DNA of 64,000 nucleotides from DASSUW01 sp963830725 (GCA_963830725.1 CAWHNO010000016.1:310001-374000); one strand, 5' to 3'; positions 31,988 to 41,047 are shown, counted from the first letter of the stretch. Numbers and translations: made by a program. Notes: generated from the letters alone by a model not told the origin.

Positions 31988-33498
31988 TCGTCGCCCCCGA
32001 ACAGGTAGTCGAGCAGGGTCTCGGTCTTCTGCTCGTCGGTTGCGGGCGGCGGCTCGGGGGCCGGTGTCGGCGCGGGGGCCGGCTTGGCGACCGGCGCCTC
32101 CATGACCTGGTCCGCGCTGCGGCGCTCGCGCTGCCTGGGGACCGTCTTCAGCGGCCGCGCGTCCTCGGGGACCGGCAGGCCGAGCGCCTTCGCGAGCGCC
32201 CTCGCCGTGCGGACCACCGCCGGATCGCGCGGCGCGCCGGTCGCGGCCTGCGCGGAGCTCGAGCTCGCCTGCGCGAAGTTCGACGAGCAGCCGAACGACG
32301 GCTGGACCGCGTAGTTCGCGCACTGGTTGACGATCAGGCCCGCGCGGAGGTAGTGGCCGAACGAGTCGAAGCCGTTGATGGCGGCCACCGTGTAGAAGAC
32401 GTAGTCCATGAAGCGCTCGATTCCGTCCGTGCGCTGGAAGGACTCGAGCAGCTTCCGCGCGTTCGCGCCGACCGGGCGCACGGCGCTCGCCAGCTGGCGC
32501 AGGTCGCGGACCACCGGTAGGGCCGCGCGGACGGCGGGCGTGCCGGTCTCCGTCATCTCGCCGAGCGACTCGAAGGACGTGGTCGCCGCGCGCGAGAACG
32601 GGCCCAGCTCGAGGATCATGCGGTTGATGTCCGGCGCCACGGCGCCGAGGTCGGTCAGCACCGGCGTCATCTCGTCGCTGAGCGCGCCGAGCCGCACCAT
32701 CGTCGGCCGCAGCTCGCGCAGGAAGGGCGGCAGCAGCTCGAGATCGGCCTGAAGAGCGGCGCTCCGCTCGGCGGTCGCCTCCGCGACGGCACCGGCGTTC
32801 TCGATCGCGCCGCCCACGTGGGCGCGCTCGCGCGCCAGCGGGGCGAGCACCGCGTCGGAGTCGGCGGCGAGGTCGGCGATGACCTCGTTCTGGTCGGCGA
32901 GGATCTTCAGGACCTCGGTGATCTCCTTCAGCGCCGGGTCGGCGCGGCGGATGACCGCCGACAGGTCGCGGCCGCGGCCGGCGACGCCGATCCCCAGGTC
33001 CGAGAGGATGATCGACAGGCGCTCGCGCTCGGGCTCGCGCATGATGTTGCCGATCAGGTCGAGATCGACGGCCTTGCCGTTGTTCTCCACCGGCAGCAGG
33101 TACTGCCCCTCGCCGTCGCCCTCCTCAATCTGCTCCAGCTCGGGCGGCGGCTCCTCGCCCGGCGAGCGCACCTCGGTCAGCGTGCACTCGACGAACCGCT
33201 CGCCGATCAGCGACTGCGGGCGCACGATGCAGCTCGCGTCGTCGCGGAAGTCCTGGTAGCCGGGGTCGGTGATGTCGAGCACCACGGCGGCCTTCTGGTC
33301 TTCCGTCAGGTCGATCGAGTCGATCGAGCCGACCCGGACGCCGGCGACCTTGACGTCCTCGCCGGGGATCACGAAGCCGGCGTTGTCGAAGATCGCGCGG
33401 ACCTTGTAGTCCTCGCGTTCGTCGCCGCCTCCCATGACGAGGATCACGACAGCGGCGGCCGCGACGATCAGCAGGATGACGGCGGCGACGCGTGTCAT
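31984..33498 (-). CDS. MCE family protein (MceB position)
   Basis: The 504-residue protein has an N-terminal helix (VAAVILLIVAAAAVVILVMGG), then an MCE domain with VRAIFDNAGFVIPGEDVKVAGVRVGSIDSIDLTED and SLIGERFVECTLTEV. A helical region follows, then a Pro/Ala-rich C-terminal end (PVAKPAPAPTPAPEPPP) that may act as a flexible linker at the outer end of the tube. The last residues, TETLLDYLFGGDE, are acidic. Start and stop overlap the neighbouring MCE genes by ATGA-type contacts. Confidence 0.92.
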   Translation of the reverse strand: MTRVAAVILLIVAAAAVVILVMGGGDEREDYKVRAIFDNAGFVIPGEDVKVAGVRVGSIDSIDLTEDQKAAVVLDITDPGYQDFRDDASCIVRPQSLIGERFVECTLTEVRSPGEEPPPELEQIEEGDGEGQYLLPVENNGKAVDLDLIGNIMREPERERLSIILSDLGIGVAGRGRDLSAVIRRADPALKEITEVLKILADQNEVIADLAADSDAVLAPLARERAHVGGAIENAGAVAEATAERSAALQADLELLPPFLRELRPTMVRLGALSDEMTPVLTDLGAVAPDINRMILELGPFSRAATTSFESLGEMTETGTPAVRAALPVVRDLRQLASAVRPVGANARKLLESFQRTDGIERFMDYVFYTVAAINGFDSFGHYLRAGLIVNQCANYAVQPSFGCSSNFAQASSSSAQAATGAPRDPAVVRTARALAKALGLPVPEDARPLKTVPRQRERRSADQVMEAPVAKPAPAPTPAPEPPPATDEQKTETLLDYLFGGDE

Positions 33499-34838
33499 GG
33501 GCCGGGGAGCACGAGGCTCGGGTCGCAGTCGAGGCGGCCGCCATCGGTGAACGGCGCCGAACCGTCCGCCGGGCGCTGGATGGCGGCGCCCGGGCAGCGG
33601 CGGATGACGCCCGTCTCGACGCCGTCCATCCGGTTGGCGGGGGGCACGGGCGTGAGCAGGCCGCCTGCCGGGTTGTCGGTGAACTGGAACGCGTTGAACA
33701 TCGGCTGGATGCGCGCGAAGTGGCCGTTGGCGTCGTAGTTCGAGGAGCCCTGGCCGAAGTCGCGGACCCAGCCGATGAAGTCCGGCGTGTAGGGCCGTGC
33801 GAACTCCAGCACCGGCTGGGCGCGCACGAGCGCCTGGCGTCCGTCGCGGAACGCGGGCGTGGCGGCGCGCTGAAGCGCCGGCATCTTGCGCGTGGCCTCG
33901 ACGAGGTCGTTGTCGGGACCGGGCCGCCGGACCGCGATGCTGAGGTCGCGGATCGTCGGGCGGGCCGCTGCCACCAGCGGGCGCAGCTCGCGCAGGAACG
34001 GTGCCAGGTCCTTGGTGGCGGGCTTGGCCTCCGCGACGAGCACGTCGAGGTCGTCGAGCGTCGCGCGCAGGTTCACGAAGGTCGTGTTGGCGCGCCGCAG
34101 CGTGGTCGGCAGCAACCCGAGCGCTTGTGCCAGCGCGGCGTTCTCGGAGCCGATGGCGGCCGCCGTCTCGTTGGCGTTGCCGACGAGCTGGGACAGCTCG
34201 TTGCGGCGCTCGGCGATCGTGGTCGCCGCGCGACTCGAGTTGACCAGGAACTCGGTCAGCGCCGGCTCGTCCTCGGTCAGCTCCTGGACGAGCCGGCGCG
34301 AGCTCGACAGGACGGGGTTGAAGTACTTCGCGGACAGGCCGGCTTCCTCGCCCTTGCCGGCGTACTGGGTGGCGAAGCCCTTGATCACGTCGGACAGGTC
34401 ACCGGTCGTCTGCTCGTCGAGCGTGTTGAAGATCTGGTCGAGGTCGACGACGTCGGTGGTGTCCTCGGCGGTGAGGGTGGCGCCCTCGGGCAGCTCCTCG
34501 GCGTCGCCGGGCGCGGGGGTCAGCGCGATGTAGCGGTTGGCGATGCCCGACAGCGAGGTGAGCCGGATGACGGCTTTCGTGCCCTGCCTGAGCGGGGCGT
34601 AGGGCTCCTCGACGACGACCTTGACCGCCGCCTGGTTGTCGTCGGTCAGCTCGATCTCGCGCACCGAGCCGACGCGGCGGCCGCCGACCTGCACGTCGTC
34701 GTCGACGACCAGCTGGCCGGCGTTCTGGAACAGCAGCGTGTACTCGGCGCCGCTGGGGCCGCGGAACAGGAGCAGCCAGACGAGCAGGCCTACGGCCAGC
34801 GCGAGCGCTATGGCCGCGGCCGTCCGTGCCACCGTCAC
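33495..34838 (-). CDS. MCE family protein (MceA position, first of the set)
   Basis: The 447-residue protein has an N-terminal helix (TAAAIALALAVGLLVWLLLF) and an MCE domain with YTLLFQNAGQLVVDDDVQVGGRRVGSVREIELTDD and SGIANRYIALTPAPG. A long helical part and a short polar end follow. It is the first MCE gene. About 310 bp of non-coding DNA with two operator-like dyads precede it, so the MCE block probably has its own controlled promoter in addition to read-through from the permease genes. The GTG start is followed by a normal signal-anchor. Confidence 0.92.
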   Translation of the reverse strand: MTVARTAAAIALALAVGLLVWLLLFRGPSGAEYTLLFQNAGQLVVDDDVQVGGRRVGSVREIELTDDNQAAVKVVVEEPYAPLRQGTKAVIRLTSLSGIANRYIALTPAPGDAEELPEGATLTAEDTTDVVDLDQIFNTLDEQTTGDLSDVIKGFATQYAGKGEEAGLSAKYFNPVLSSSRRLVQELTEDEPALTEFLVNSSRAATTIAERRNELSQLVGNANETAAAIGSENAALAQALGLLPTTLRRANTTFVNLRATLDDLDVLVAEAKPATKDLAPFLRELRPLVAAARPTIRDLSIAVRRPGPDNDLVEATRKMPALQRAATPAFRDGRQALVRAQPVLEFARPYTPDFIGWVRDFGQGSSNYDANGHFARIQPMFNAFQFTDNPAGGLLTPVPPANRMDGVETGVIRRCPGAAIQRPADGSAPFTDGGRLDCDPSLVLPGP

Positions 34839-35149
34839 CGATGCTGCTCCGTCATCCGCTCAAGACTCCCCCGGAAACAAGGGCGAACCCTATCGTGGCT
34901 CTGGCGGCGCTGGTGCCGATGGTGCGATCGGTGCGCCGACGAACGTCAACGGCGGCTGGGTGGGGCAGCGAGGGTGCCAGCCGCGCGGTGGTCCCTGCCG
35001 CGTTGACCGCGATATGCGCGCGGTCAAAGCGCCACGCGCCGGTCGATGGCGCTTTGACCGGACATATGCCGGTTAAGTCGCCATCCGCTCGAACCCGGAC
35101 GCGCGGCCGGCTGCCTCGCCGCCCTACCCAGCCGAAGTTCGTCCCGCCG
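34839..35149 (-). promoter_or_regulatory. MCE upstream region with twin palindromic operators
   Basis: There is no gene in these 311 bp. TTGACCGCG-N7-CGCGGTCAA (35003-35027, perfect arms) and TTGACCGG-N7-CCGGTTAA (35054-35076, one mismatch) have the same arm type and spacer length, contain ATATG in the spacer, and have centres 50 bp apart. Their inner arms also form a 13-bp perfect stem (35022-35034 with 35047-35059). This is what paired binding of one dimeric regulator would look like. The regulator gene is not evident in the window. Confidence 0.65.
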
Positions 35150-35963
35150 CTACTCCATGCCCAGCGGGCCCTGCGAGGCGCCGGACAGGAACTGGCGCAC
35201 GAACTGGTTGTCGGAGTTGAAGAGATCCTCGGCCGGGCCGGACTCCACGATCCGCCCCCGCCACAGCACGGCGATGTACTCGGCGACCCGCTTGGCGGAC
35301 ATGATGTCGTGCGTGATCACCACGTAGGCGCCGCCGTTCTCCTCGTGGACCTCCTTGATCAGCTCGCACAGCAGCGCGGTGCGAACCGGGTCCAGACCGG
35401 AGTCGGGCTCGTCGAAGAGCACGATGTCGGGATCGAGGACGAGCGCGCGGGCGAAGCCGGCGCGCTTGCGCATGCCGCCGGACAGCTCGTTCGGCATCTT
35501 GTCGGTCGAGCCCTCCAGCCCGACCTCGCGCAGGCGGCGCATGACGATGTCGTCGATCTCGTCCTCGCCCTTGTCCGTGTGCTGACGGAGCGGGAACGCG
35601 ACGTTGTCGTAGAGGTTCATCGAGCCGAACAGCGCCCCGTCCTGGAACAGCACGCCGAAGCGCTTGCGCATGTCGAACAGGTCGCTCGTCGCGCATGCCC
35701 GGCACCGACTCCCCGTGGACCAGCACGTCGCCCTCGTCCGGATAGAGCAGGCCGACCATGTGCTTGATGCAGACCGACTTCCCGGTGCCCGACGGCCCGA
35801 GGATCATCGAGATCTTGTCCTCGGGGATCGACATGTTGAGCCCGCGCAGGATCTGGTTGCGGCCGAAGGACTTGTGCACGTCGATGAACTCGACGGCGTC
35901 CTTGGTCCCCGTCGGCCGCTGCTTGCCGGTGTGCCAGCGATATTCGTCGTGCTCCGCGTTCAT
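35150..35963 (-). pseudogene. MCE-associated ABC ATPase (MlaF-like), one frameshift
   Basis: Two frames make one MlaF-type ATPase of about 270 residues. The first has FIDVHKSFGRNQILRGLNMSI and Walker A GPSGTGKSVCIKHMVGLLYPDEG. After a shift near 35685, DMRKRFGVLFQDGALFGSMNLYDNVAFPL, the signature NELSGGMRKRAGFARAL, Walker B DIVLFDEPDSGLDPV and the H-loop VVITHDIMSAKRVAEYIAVL follow. All motifs are intact apart from the shift (one C too many, or two bases missing). It energises the YrbE permeases encoded upstream. The ATG follows a GGAGG site. Loss of the ATPase would silence the entire operon, so a base-calling error is likely. Confidence 0.85.
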
Positions 35964-36042
35964 GGTTACCTCCGCGGCCTCCGCCCGCGTTCGATGAGGA
36001 CTCTCGGCCTCCAGCCTCGCGTAACGTTCGCTGCGCTCACTC

Positions 36043-36843
36043 TCATCCTCCGATGGGGGCGTTCGGATTCGCGCCCCAGAAGATCTGTGTGCCAAGCATG
36101 CCGATCAGGTGCACCATGACGATGTTCAGCACCATCGACTTCGCGGTGGCCGTGCCGACGCCGACCGGCCCTCCGCTCGCCGTGTAGCCGTAGTAGCAGC
36201 CTACGAGCACGATCACGGTGGCCATCGCCATCGCCTTGATCACGCTGTACAGGAGGTCCGGCGGGTTCTGGAACATCCAGAAGATCAGCGAGTAGCCGCC
36301 GCTGGAGACCTCGCCTATCTGCTCGACCACCGCCAGGTAGGACGCGAAGAAGCCGGCGCCGATCCCGGCCAGGTACATGAAGGGCAGCACGAGCCAGGCG
36401 GCCAGCAGGCGGGTCGCGCACAGGAAGGTCATCGAGGAGATGCCCATGACCTCGAGCGCGTCGATCTCGTCGGAGATCCGCATCGCGCCGAGCTCGGCCA
36501 CGATGCCGGTCCCGACCTTGGCGGCCATCATGTAGCCGAAGGCGTACGGCACCAGCTCGCGCAGGTCGCACCAGGCCGCGAACACACCGGCGTAGGCAGG
36601 CGAGCCGACGGCGCGGTTGAAGTAGGCGCCCTCGATGCCGCACTGGAGGCCGGTGATGAAGATCAGGCCCCAGATGACCAGCGTCGAGGAGAGGATCAGG
36701 ATCCCGGCCTGGCGCAGCGCCTCGCCGAAGAAGCGCATGACCTTGAGCGAGAAGACCTCGGCGACGACGGTCCCGCAGAAGCGGACGATGTCGCCGAACG
36801 AGGCGATCCAGTCGCGCGGGATTGCGAGCCACGTGCGTCCCAT
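36043..36843 (-). CDS. MlaE/YrbE family permease (second)
   Basis: The 266-residue integral membrane protein of the MlaE/YrbE family has a first amphipathic segment (WLAIPRDWIASFGDIVRFCGTVV) and then about five membrane helices. The family loop AAKVGTGIVAELGAMRISDEIDALEVMGIS is the stretch that contacts the ATPase. The end is GGPVGVGTATAKSMVLNIVMVHLIGML. It pairs with the other YrbE to form the membrane channel under the MCE hexamer. It starts with ATG 2 bp after the first permease gene, and the ATPase gene follows after 80 bp. Confidence 0.93.
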   Translation of the reverse strand: MGRTWLAIPRDWIASFGDIVRFCGTVVAEVFSLKVMRFFGEALRQAGILILSSTLVIWGLIFITGLQCGIEGAYFNRAVGSPAYAGVFAAWCDLRELVPYAFGYMMAAKVGTGIVAELGAMRISDEIDALEVMGISSMTFLCATRLLAAWLVLPFMYLAGIGAGFFASYLAVVEQIGEVSSGGYSLIFWMFQNPPDLLYSVIKAMAMATVIVLVGCYYGYTASGGPVGVGTATAKSMVLNIVMVHLIGMLGTQIFWGANPNAPIGG

Positions 36844-36845
36844 GG

Positions 36846-37685
36846 CTACTTGATGTTGAGGATCTCCGGATGGGTGGCGAGCAGCGTCTGCGTGAACACG
36901 TAGTTGAACGCGAACACGCCGAGGATGGCGATCACCACCGCCTGGTTCACCGCGCGGCCGACGCCCGCGGCGCCGCCCGAGGCGGTCATCCCCTTGTAAC
37001 AGCAGACGATGGCGATGATCGCCCCGAACATCGTGCACTTCAGGACCGATCCCCAGAGGTCGACGACCGACGAGTTCGTGAAGAAGGTCGCCCAGAACGG
37101 GCCGAGCGGGGCGCCGTTGGTGAGCGTGGCGACGACGCCGCCGAAGATGCCGAACAGCAGCGCGTAGATGTCGAACAGGCCGGTGACCAGCATCAGCGCC
37201 AGGAAGCGGGGCACGACGAGGTTCTTGACCGGGTCGACGCCGAGCACCTGCAGCGCGTCGAGCTCCTCGCGGATCTTGCGCGCGCCGAGGTCGGCGGTGA
37301 TCGCCGTCCCCGCGACGCCGGCCAGCACGATCGCGGTCACGAACGGCGCGAACTCGCGGATGCTCGCCAGGACGAAGAAGCCGCCCAGGCGGTCGATCGA
37401 GCCGAACAGGTTGAGGAAGTTGGCCGCCTGCAGGCCCGGGGCGCCGTAGCCGAAGGCCACCGTGGAGATGACGAGCGGGAACCAGCACAGCTTGAGCGCG
37501 AACATGAACTGGGAGACGAACTCGCCGCCGTAGGGGTACGGCGGCCTGACGGCCGACATGATCGTCTTGCCCGTCAGGATCATCATGTCGCCCACTTCCT
37601 CCAGCAGGCTCTTGGCCGGCAGGAAGGCTCGATCGGCGACGGTTCGGACCACTCTTCTCCCCGGGTAGCGGCGATCGCCCGTCAT
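36846..37685 (-). CDS. MlaE/YrbE family permease (first gene of mce operon)
   Basis: The 279-residue permease has an N-terminal extension (TGDRRYPGRRVVRTVADRAF) and helices starting at KLCWFPLVISTVAFGYG. The conserved loop is VAGTAITADLGARKIREELDALQVLGVDPVKNLVVPR, and the end is ASGGAAGVGRAVNQAVVIAILGVFAFNYVFTQ. It heads the operon: a divergent lipoprotein gene starts about 108 bp away, so the main promoter lies between them. With the second YrbE it forms the heterodimeric transmembrane part of the MCE lipid transporter. Confidence 0.93.
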   Translation of the reverse strand: MTGDRRYPGRRVVRTVADRAFLPAKSLLEEVGDMMILTGKTIMSAVRPPYPYGGEFVSQFMFALKLCWFPLVISTVAFGYGAPGLQAANFLNLFGSIDRLGGFFVLASIREFAPFVTAIVLAGVAGTAITADLGARKIREELDALQVLGVDPVKNLVVPRFLALMLVTGLFDIYALLFGIFGGVVATLTNGAPLGPFWATFFTNSSVVDLWGSVLKCTMFGAIIAIVCCYKGMTASGGAAGVGRAVNQAVVIAILGVFAFNYVFTQTLLATHPEILNIK

Positions 37686-37792
37686 GGGCGACGGCGCCGA
37701 AGGTTATGGGACGGCCTGCATCCGGCACAAACGGGAACCGTGAGCAGGACTTGCACTCCGCCTCGAAACCCGGTGGTACGCTCGCCCGCGCC

Positions 37793-38635
37793 ATGAGGGT
37801 ATGGGTGGCTCTCGCGCTCGCGGGGCTGGCGCTGGCCGGCTGCGGCAGCGAGCGCCAGGACGAGGACGAGCCGGAGGGCGAGTTCGCGCTCGAGGTCCTC
37901 GAGGCGTCGTTCCCGGCGCGCCAGACGATCGCCCAGCCGTCGACGATGCGGCTCGCGGTCCGCAACAACGACGACCGCAACCTCCCCAACCTCGCGGTGA
38001 CGATCGACACCGAGGTGCCCGGCGGCGGCGACCCGGCGGGCGCGTTCGCGATGTCGGCCACCGATCCCCGGCTCGCCGATCCCGACCGGCCGATCTGGAT
38101 CGTCGACCGCGGCCCCGAGGGCGGCGACACGGCCGCCACCAACACGTGGGCGGTCGGCCCCGTCTTCCCCGGCGAGACACGCGAGCTCGAGTGGCGCCTG
38201 ACCGCCGTCCGGCCTGGCAACTACATGGTCAACTACAGCGTCGCGCCGGGGCTGCACGGCAAGGCGGTGGCCGCCAACGGCCAGAACACGACCGGGTCGT
38301 TCCGCGTGCGGATCTCGGACGAGCCGGTCCCTGCGCGCGTGAACAGCCGCGGCGAGGTCGTGCGCGGCGACGAGGGTCGTGGCCGGAAGTTCCGCGCATA
38401 CCGTCACGGGTTGAGGGCGAGGAAGACGAACGCGAGGAACAGCACGAGGTGCACGCCGCCCTCCTGCACGGTGGCGCGGCCCGGAAGCACGGTGAGCGCG
38501 CCGACGACCATGGTGATCCCCAGCAGCACGATCTGCATCGACCCCAGGCCGAGCACGAGCGGCCCTTCGAGCCAGATCGTGGCGACCGCGATCGCCGGGA
38601 TCGTGAGGCCGATGCTCGCGATGGCCGAGCCATAG
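37793..38635 (+). CDS. Putative lipoprotein, reading frame runs past likely end
   Basis: The frame starts with a lipoprotein signal (VWVALALAGLALAGC, Cys about residue 17), then an acidic linker and a beta-rich domain: FALEVLEASFPARQTIAQPSTMRLAVRNNDDRNLPNLAVTI to LTAVRPGNYMVNYSVAPGLHGKA. It resembles an extracellular Ig-like domain. The natural protein probably ends near residue 195-200 (VRISDEPVPARVNSRGEVV). The frame then enters a half copy of the dispersed repeat and continues 80 codons antisense to the exchanger gene before a stop. Either the stop was lost when the repeat arrived or a frameshift hides it. It is divergent from the mce operon. Confidence 0.7.
   Translation: MRVWVALALAGLALAGCGSERQDEDEPEGEFALEVLEASFPARQTIAQPSTMRLAVRNNDDRNLPNLAVTIDTEVPGGGDPAGAFAMSATDPRLADPDRPIWIVDRGPEGGDTAATNTWAVGPVFPGETRELEWRLTAVRPGNYMVNYSVAPGLHGKAVAANGQNTTGSFRVRISDEPVPARVNSRGEVVRGDEGRGRKFRAYRHGLRARKTNARNSTRCTPPSCTVARPGSTVSAPTTMVIPSSTICIDPRPSTSGPSSQIVATAIAGIVRPMLAMAEP
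38375..38400. repeat. Half copy of the dispersed palindrome element
   Basis: 26 consecutive bases are identical to 57079-57104, the left arm of the large palindrome (core GGCCGGAAGTTCCGCGCATA). The right arm is missing. It sits exactly at the junction of two convergent genes, 3 bp before the exchanger stop codon. Confidence 0.75.
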
Positions 38636-39480
38636 GCGAGGTTGAAGCTCGTCTGCACGCGATCACGCTGCGCGTTGCGGACCGCGGCGAGCGTCTCGGG
38701 CAACAGCACGAGCAGCGCGATCAGGACGCCGACCGCCGACTGCGGCGCGCCGATCGACTCCACGACGTCCTCGATCGGATCCGACTCGACCTTGGCGAGC
38801 CCGACGACGGCGACCAGGGCCACGACGAGGAGCCCGAGGCTGATCAGCGCCGCACGGTCGGACGGCGGGTCGGCGTGCTCCTCCGGATCGGCGGTCTCGC
38901 CCACGGGCAGGAAGTAGTCGCGATGCCTGACGGTCTGGACGACCACGAAGAGGCCGTAGAGCGCGAGCGAGGCCACCGCGGCGAAGGCCAGCTGCCCCGA
39001 TGTGAACTCGGGCCCCGGCTCGCTGGTGGTGAAGGTCGGGACCACGAGGGTGAGCGTGGCCAGCGTGCCGACCGTCGCGAGCGCGGTGGCGCTGCCCTCC
39101 GCATTGAACGTCGCCAGCCGCGTCCTCAGTGCGCCGACGAGCAGCGATATGCCCACCACGCCGTTGCAGGTGATCATCACGGCCGCGAACACGGTGTCGC
39201 GCGCCAGCGTCGCGTTCTCGTCGCCGCCGGAGACCATCAGCGTGACGATCAGCCCGACCTCGATGACCGTGACGGCGACCGCCAGCACGAGCGAGCCGAA
39301 CGGCTCGCCGACGCGGTGGGCGACGACCTCGGCGTGATGCACGGCGGCGAGCACGGCCCCGCCGAGCAGCAGCCCGGCCACGACCAGCACGAGCGTCCCG
39401 GGGTGGCTGCCCCAGGTGAGCGCCATCGCCACGATCGCGAGCGCGGGGAACGCGACGGACCAGCGCCGGAGGATCACCAT
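38404..39480 (-). CDS. chaA: Ca2+/H+ exchanger, ChaA type
   Basis: The 358-residue CaCA-superfamily antiporter has about eleven membrane helices and two alpha-repeats, GEPFGSLVLAVAVTVIEVGLI and LVLLPETLAAVRNAQRDRVQTSFNLAYGSAIASIGLTIPAIA; the Glu residues in these repeats bind the cation. The central acidic cytoplasmic loop (GETADPEEHADPPSDR) resembles that of ChaA. It exports Ca2+ (or Na+/K+) in exchange for protons. Its start overlaps the end of the ACT-domain gene by 7 nt, so the two are co-expressed. Confidence 0.9.
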   Translation of the reverse strand: MVILRRWSVAFPALAIVAMALTWGSHPGTLVLVVAGLLLGGAVLAAVHHAEVVAHRVGEPFGSLVLAVAVTVIEVGLIVTLMVSGGDENATLARDTVFAAVMITCNGVVGISLLVGALRTRLATFNAEGSATALATVGTLATLTLVVPTFTTSEPGPEFTSGQLAFAAVASLALYGLFVVVQTVRHRDYFLPVGETADPEEHADPPSDRAALISLGLLVVALVAVVGLAKVESDPIEDVVESIGAPQSAVGVLIALLVLLPETLAAVRNAQRDRVQTSFNLAYGSAIASIGLTIPAIAVATIWLEGPLVLGLGSMQIVLLGITMVVGALTVLPGRATVQEGGVHLVLFLAFVFLALNP

Positions 39481-39821
39481 GCGAGCCCGCGCAGCACCTC
39501 GAGCGCCTCGCCCGCGCGATCGGCAGGCACGAGCAGGTGGTCATGATGCACGCCGGCGAGCACGTTGCAGCTGATCCCGGCATCGGCCAGCGCGCGGCTG
39601 AACAGCGCCGTCAGCCCGACCTGCTCGAGCGTCGAGTCGACGCGAAGCGTGATCCAGGCGGCGACGTGGTCGTAGGCCAGGCCGAGCTCGTCGGCGCGCC
39701 CGCGCGGGACCACCACGGTGAGGCCCTCGTCCTCGCGCACCGTCGCCTCCGCCGCCACGGTCTCGTCCGCCACGACGAACACGAACTCGCCCGGCCGCCG
39801 GACCGGATCCAGATCGCTCAC
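39474..39821 (-). CDS. ACT domain-containing protein
   Basis: The 115-residue protein belongs to the small double-ACT group: FVFVVADETVAAEATVREDEGLTVVVPRGRADEL, then AAWITLRVDSTLEQVGLTALFSRALADAGISCNVLAGVHHDHLLVPADRAGEALEVLRGL. Such proteins bind amino acids or related ligands, but no enzymatic domain is attached. It starts with GTG and overlaps the exchanger gene downstream; the PucR regulator gene ends 9 bp before it on the same strand, so a nitrogen-linked role is possible. Confidence 0.85.
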   Translation of the reverse strand: MSDLDPVRRPGEFVFVVADETVAAEATVREDEGLTVVVPRGRADELGLAYDHVAAWITLRVDSTLEQVGLTALFSRALADAGISCNVLAGVHHDHLLVPADRAGEALEVLRGLAW

Positions 39822-39830
39822 ACGGGAGTT

Positions 39831-41039
39831 CTACCGCGGCAGACCCGGCGCGATGATGCGATAGGCCTTGAGCCCGAGCCCGAGCCGCTCGCGGTCCTCG
39901 GTCTGCATCGGGTCGAGCCCGCTCAGCTCCTTCACCCGCTCGAGCCGGTAGGCGACGGTGTGTCGGTGCGCGTAGATCGCCGCCGCGGTCGCGTTCATGT
40001 TGCAGTTGTGCTCGAGGTAGGCCTCGAGCGTCTGCACGAGATCGGTGCGGTACTGGTCGTCGTAGCGCACGATCGACGCCACGGTGTCCTCGTAGAACGA
40101 GCGCACCTCCTCTGGGTGCGAGGCGAGCACGCGGAACAGCAGCCGGTAGGTGCCCGTCCCGATGTCCTCCTGGATCGGGCCGCCGAGACCGTCGCCGCGC
40201 TGGAGCACCTCGAGCACGAGCTCGGCCTCCTGGATCGCGCGGCCGAGCTCGGCCGGGTCGGCGTAGAAGGACGACAGGGCGACGACGCCGTGGCGCTGCA
40301 GCCGGCCGGCCAGCGCGCGCGCGGCATCCACGGTGGCGGCCTGGTCGATTCCCGGCAGCAGCGCGTAGACGCGACCGGCGGGCCCGCCCTCCACGTGCTG
40401 GGCGAGCGCGCCCGGGTACTCGGAGCCGATCAGCGCCACGACATGCCGCGGGCGCTCGGAGCTCAGCTCCGCGCACAGCACCACGGCGCCGTTCGACAGG
40501 TCGCATCCGAGCCGGCCGGCCCGCCGCACGACCTCGGCCGGTTCGAGCCCGTCGGGCCGCTCGCGCAGCTCCTCCAGGAACGAGCCGCGGACGTTCTCCT
40601 CGACCTCCTCGCGCGCCTCCTCGACGGCGACCTCGGTCAGCGCCGCCACCGCGGCCAGGTGCAGGAACTCGACGGCCTCCGGCTCCGGCCGGCCCGGGTC
40701 GAGCAGCACGACGCCGCCGATCCGCTCGTCGCCCGAGGCGATCGGCACCTCGGCCACCACCTCGGGCGGCACGGGCGCCACGCGGCCCCGGCCGTGCTCT
40801 CCGACGTAGCGGCGGACGGCCGGCAGCGCGGCCTCGCCGCCGGCCGAGGCGACGGCCACCCCGAGCCGCGGCACGACCACGGCCACGGGGCCGCCGGCCG
40901 CGTCGGCGGCCAGATCGGCCACCGCCGACAGGCCGTCGCCGGTGAGCACGGCGTCGAGCATCTGCAGGTGCACGGCACGCAGACGCTCGACGAGCGACGT
41001 GGCGGCCGGCGGCGATATGTCCGGCCGCCCCGTCGACAT
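39831..41039 (-). CDS. PucR/CdaR family transcriptional regulator
   Basis: The 402-residue regulator has a GAF-like N-terminal part (about 30-150), a GGDEF-like middle domain (about 175-300) and the family's C-terminal helix-turn-helix: LVQTLEAYLEHNCNMNATAAAIYAHRHTVAYRLERVKELSGLDP. PucR-type regulators control purine, amino acid or nitrogen use. It lies 8 bp after the PII gene on the same strand, in the Amt-PII operon, which suggests that it reports or controls nitrogen status. The DNA target is not known. Confidence 0.9.
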   Translation of the reverse strand: MSTGRPDISPPAATSLVERLRAVHLQMLDAVLTGDGLSAVADLAADAAGGPVAVVVPRLGVAVASAGGEAALPAVRRYVGEHGRGRVAPVPPEVVAEVPIASGDERIGGVVLLDPGRPEPEAVEFLHLAAVAALTEVAVEEAREEVEENVRGSFLEELRERPDGLEPAEVVRRAGRLGCDLSNGAVVLCAELSSERPRHVVALIGSEYPGALAQHVEGGPAGRVYALLPGIDQAATVDAARALAGRLQRHGVVALSSFYADPAELGRAIQEAELVLEVLQRGDGLGGPIQEDIGTGTYRLLFRVLASHPEEVRSFYEDTVASIVRYDDQYRTDLVQTLEAYLEHNCNMNATAAAIYAHRHTVAYRLERVKELSGLDPMQTEDRERLGLGLKAYRIIAPGLPR

Positions 41040-41047
41040 CCTGGTTC

